NCBI GenBank assembly: GCA_900555195.1 | Contig: USKC01000228.1 | Location: 1 to 5,336 of the forward strand | DNA: 5,336 bases | Direction of reading: 5' to 3' | From: an uncultured Lachnospiraceae bacterium | Lineage (GTDB): Bacteria; Bacillota; Clostridia; Lachnospirales; Lachnospiraceae | Shown: positions 5,168 to 5,336 of the stretch, piece by piece | Layout of the letters: each line of letters begins with the position of its first letter | Numbering within the stretch: the stretch's first letter is position 1 | The notes under the pieces: generated by a model | The model's database searches: none | Seen by the model: the letters and a program-made list of their open reading frames with translations, nothing else | Told to the model about the DNA's origin: nothing | Made by a program: the position numbers and the translations under genes

Positions 5168-5235
5168 GATAACGGCTGACTGTTTCCGGCATCTGACTTT
5201 AGAGGGTGAGGGGAAAGGGGCCGTTGTCTTTTTTT
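5168..5235 (+). ncRNA. Candidate small RNA or attenuator: stem-loop with T7 tail
   Basis: GATAACGGC (5168-5176) pairs with GCCGTTGTC (5220-5228) through nine pairs including one G-U. Inside, TTTCC (5183-5187) can pair with GGAAA (5212-5216), and CATC (5190-5193) with GGTG (5205-5208). T7 (5229-5235) follows directly. With a promoter whose start site falls on the first stem base, the unit could make an RNA of about 65-70 nt. Plainer readings are that it terminates spoIIP, or acts as an attenuator or riboswitch-type leader for the next gene. I do not match it to a named RNA family. Confidence 0.45.
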
Positions 5236-5241
5236 CCGCGG

Positions 5242-5301
5242 GCAGCAGGCCAAGGGCGCCTGCAGGTTGCGCCAATGCAGGCTGGAGGCTTTGCTGCTTT
5301 T
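5242..5301 (+). terminator. Nested hairpin followed by T4
   Basis: GCAGCA (5242-5247) pairs with TGCTGC (5292-5297). Nested inside, GCCTGCA (5258-5264) pairs with TGCAGGC (5276-5282). TTTT (5298-5301) follows. It resembles a second, weaker terminator or a structured leader segment. Confidence 0.4.
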
Positions 5302-5335
5302 GGCAGGGCATTTGATTGGCTTCGGATGCGCTGCC
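5302..5335 (+). repeat. Hairpin at the right edge of the window
   Basis: GGCAG plus GCAT (5302-5306, 5308-5311) pairs with ATGC plus CTGCC (5326-5329, 5331-5335), with one G/G mismatch and a 14-nt loop. What follows is cut off by the window end, so I cannot say whether a T tract makes it a terminator. Confidence 0.35.
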
Positions 5336-5336
5336 G

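Overview
The window reads as chromosomal DNA of an endospore-forming anaerobic Firmicute, most likely Lachnospiraceae or a close clostridial relative. This rests on two sporulation genes in tandem, gpr (spore germination protease) and spoIIP (engulfment hydrolase), beside a divergent rpsT. Moderate GC, good Shine-Dalgarno sites and clostridial-type protein sequences agree. In Bacillus and clostridia the order rpsT-gpr-spoIIP is commonly followed by lepA, so lepA probably lies just past the right edge, although none of it is visible.

Layout: positions 1-258 are GC-rich and hold no gene I can support. Three short hairpin-forming repeats (259-304) abut a sigma-A-type promoter (305-333), followed by a structured leader and a MATE-family multidrug efflux gene (+, 432-1862). 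Positions 1863-2115 separate this gene from the convergent rpsT and are packed with hairpins: at least one strong intrinsic terminator for rpsT, several weaker ones, and a 15-bp perfect inverted repeat that is not a standard terminator. rpsT (-, 2116-2379) starts with UUG behind a strong ribosome binding site, has a near-consensus promoter and a leader that can fold. A divergent intergenic stretch (2505-2665) leads to gpr (+, 2666-3577). A 152-bp gap with two mutually exclusive hairpins and a sigma-E-like promoter precedes spoIIP (+, 3730-5100). Downstream, a promoter with a perfect -10 box leads directly into a stem-loop with a T7 tail (5131-5235), which is either a small RNA or an attenuated leader of the next gene. 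Two further large hairpins fill the right edge.

How the genes relate: gpr and spoIIP both serve the spore cycle. SpoIIP remodels septal peptidoglycan during engulfment, and Gpr later degrades the small acid-soluble proteins during germination. rpsT is a housekeeping ribosomal gene, and the MATE transporter looks unrelated to either. The most interesting signals are non-coding: the compact promoter/stem-loop/T-tract unit after spoIIP, the sigma-E-like promoter that would place the spoIIP transcript start on its own AUG, and the alternative hairpins between gpr and spoIIP.
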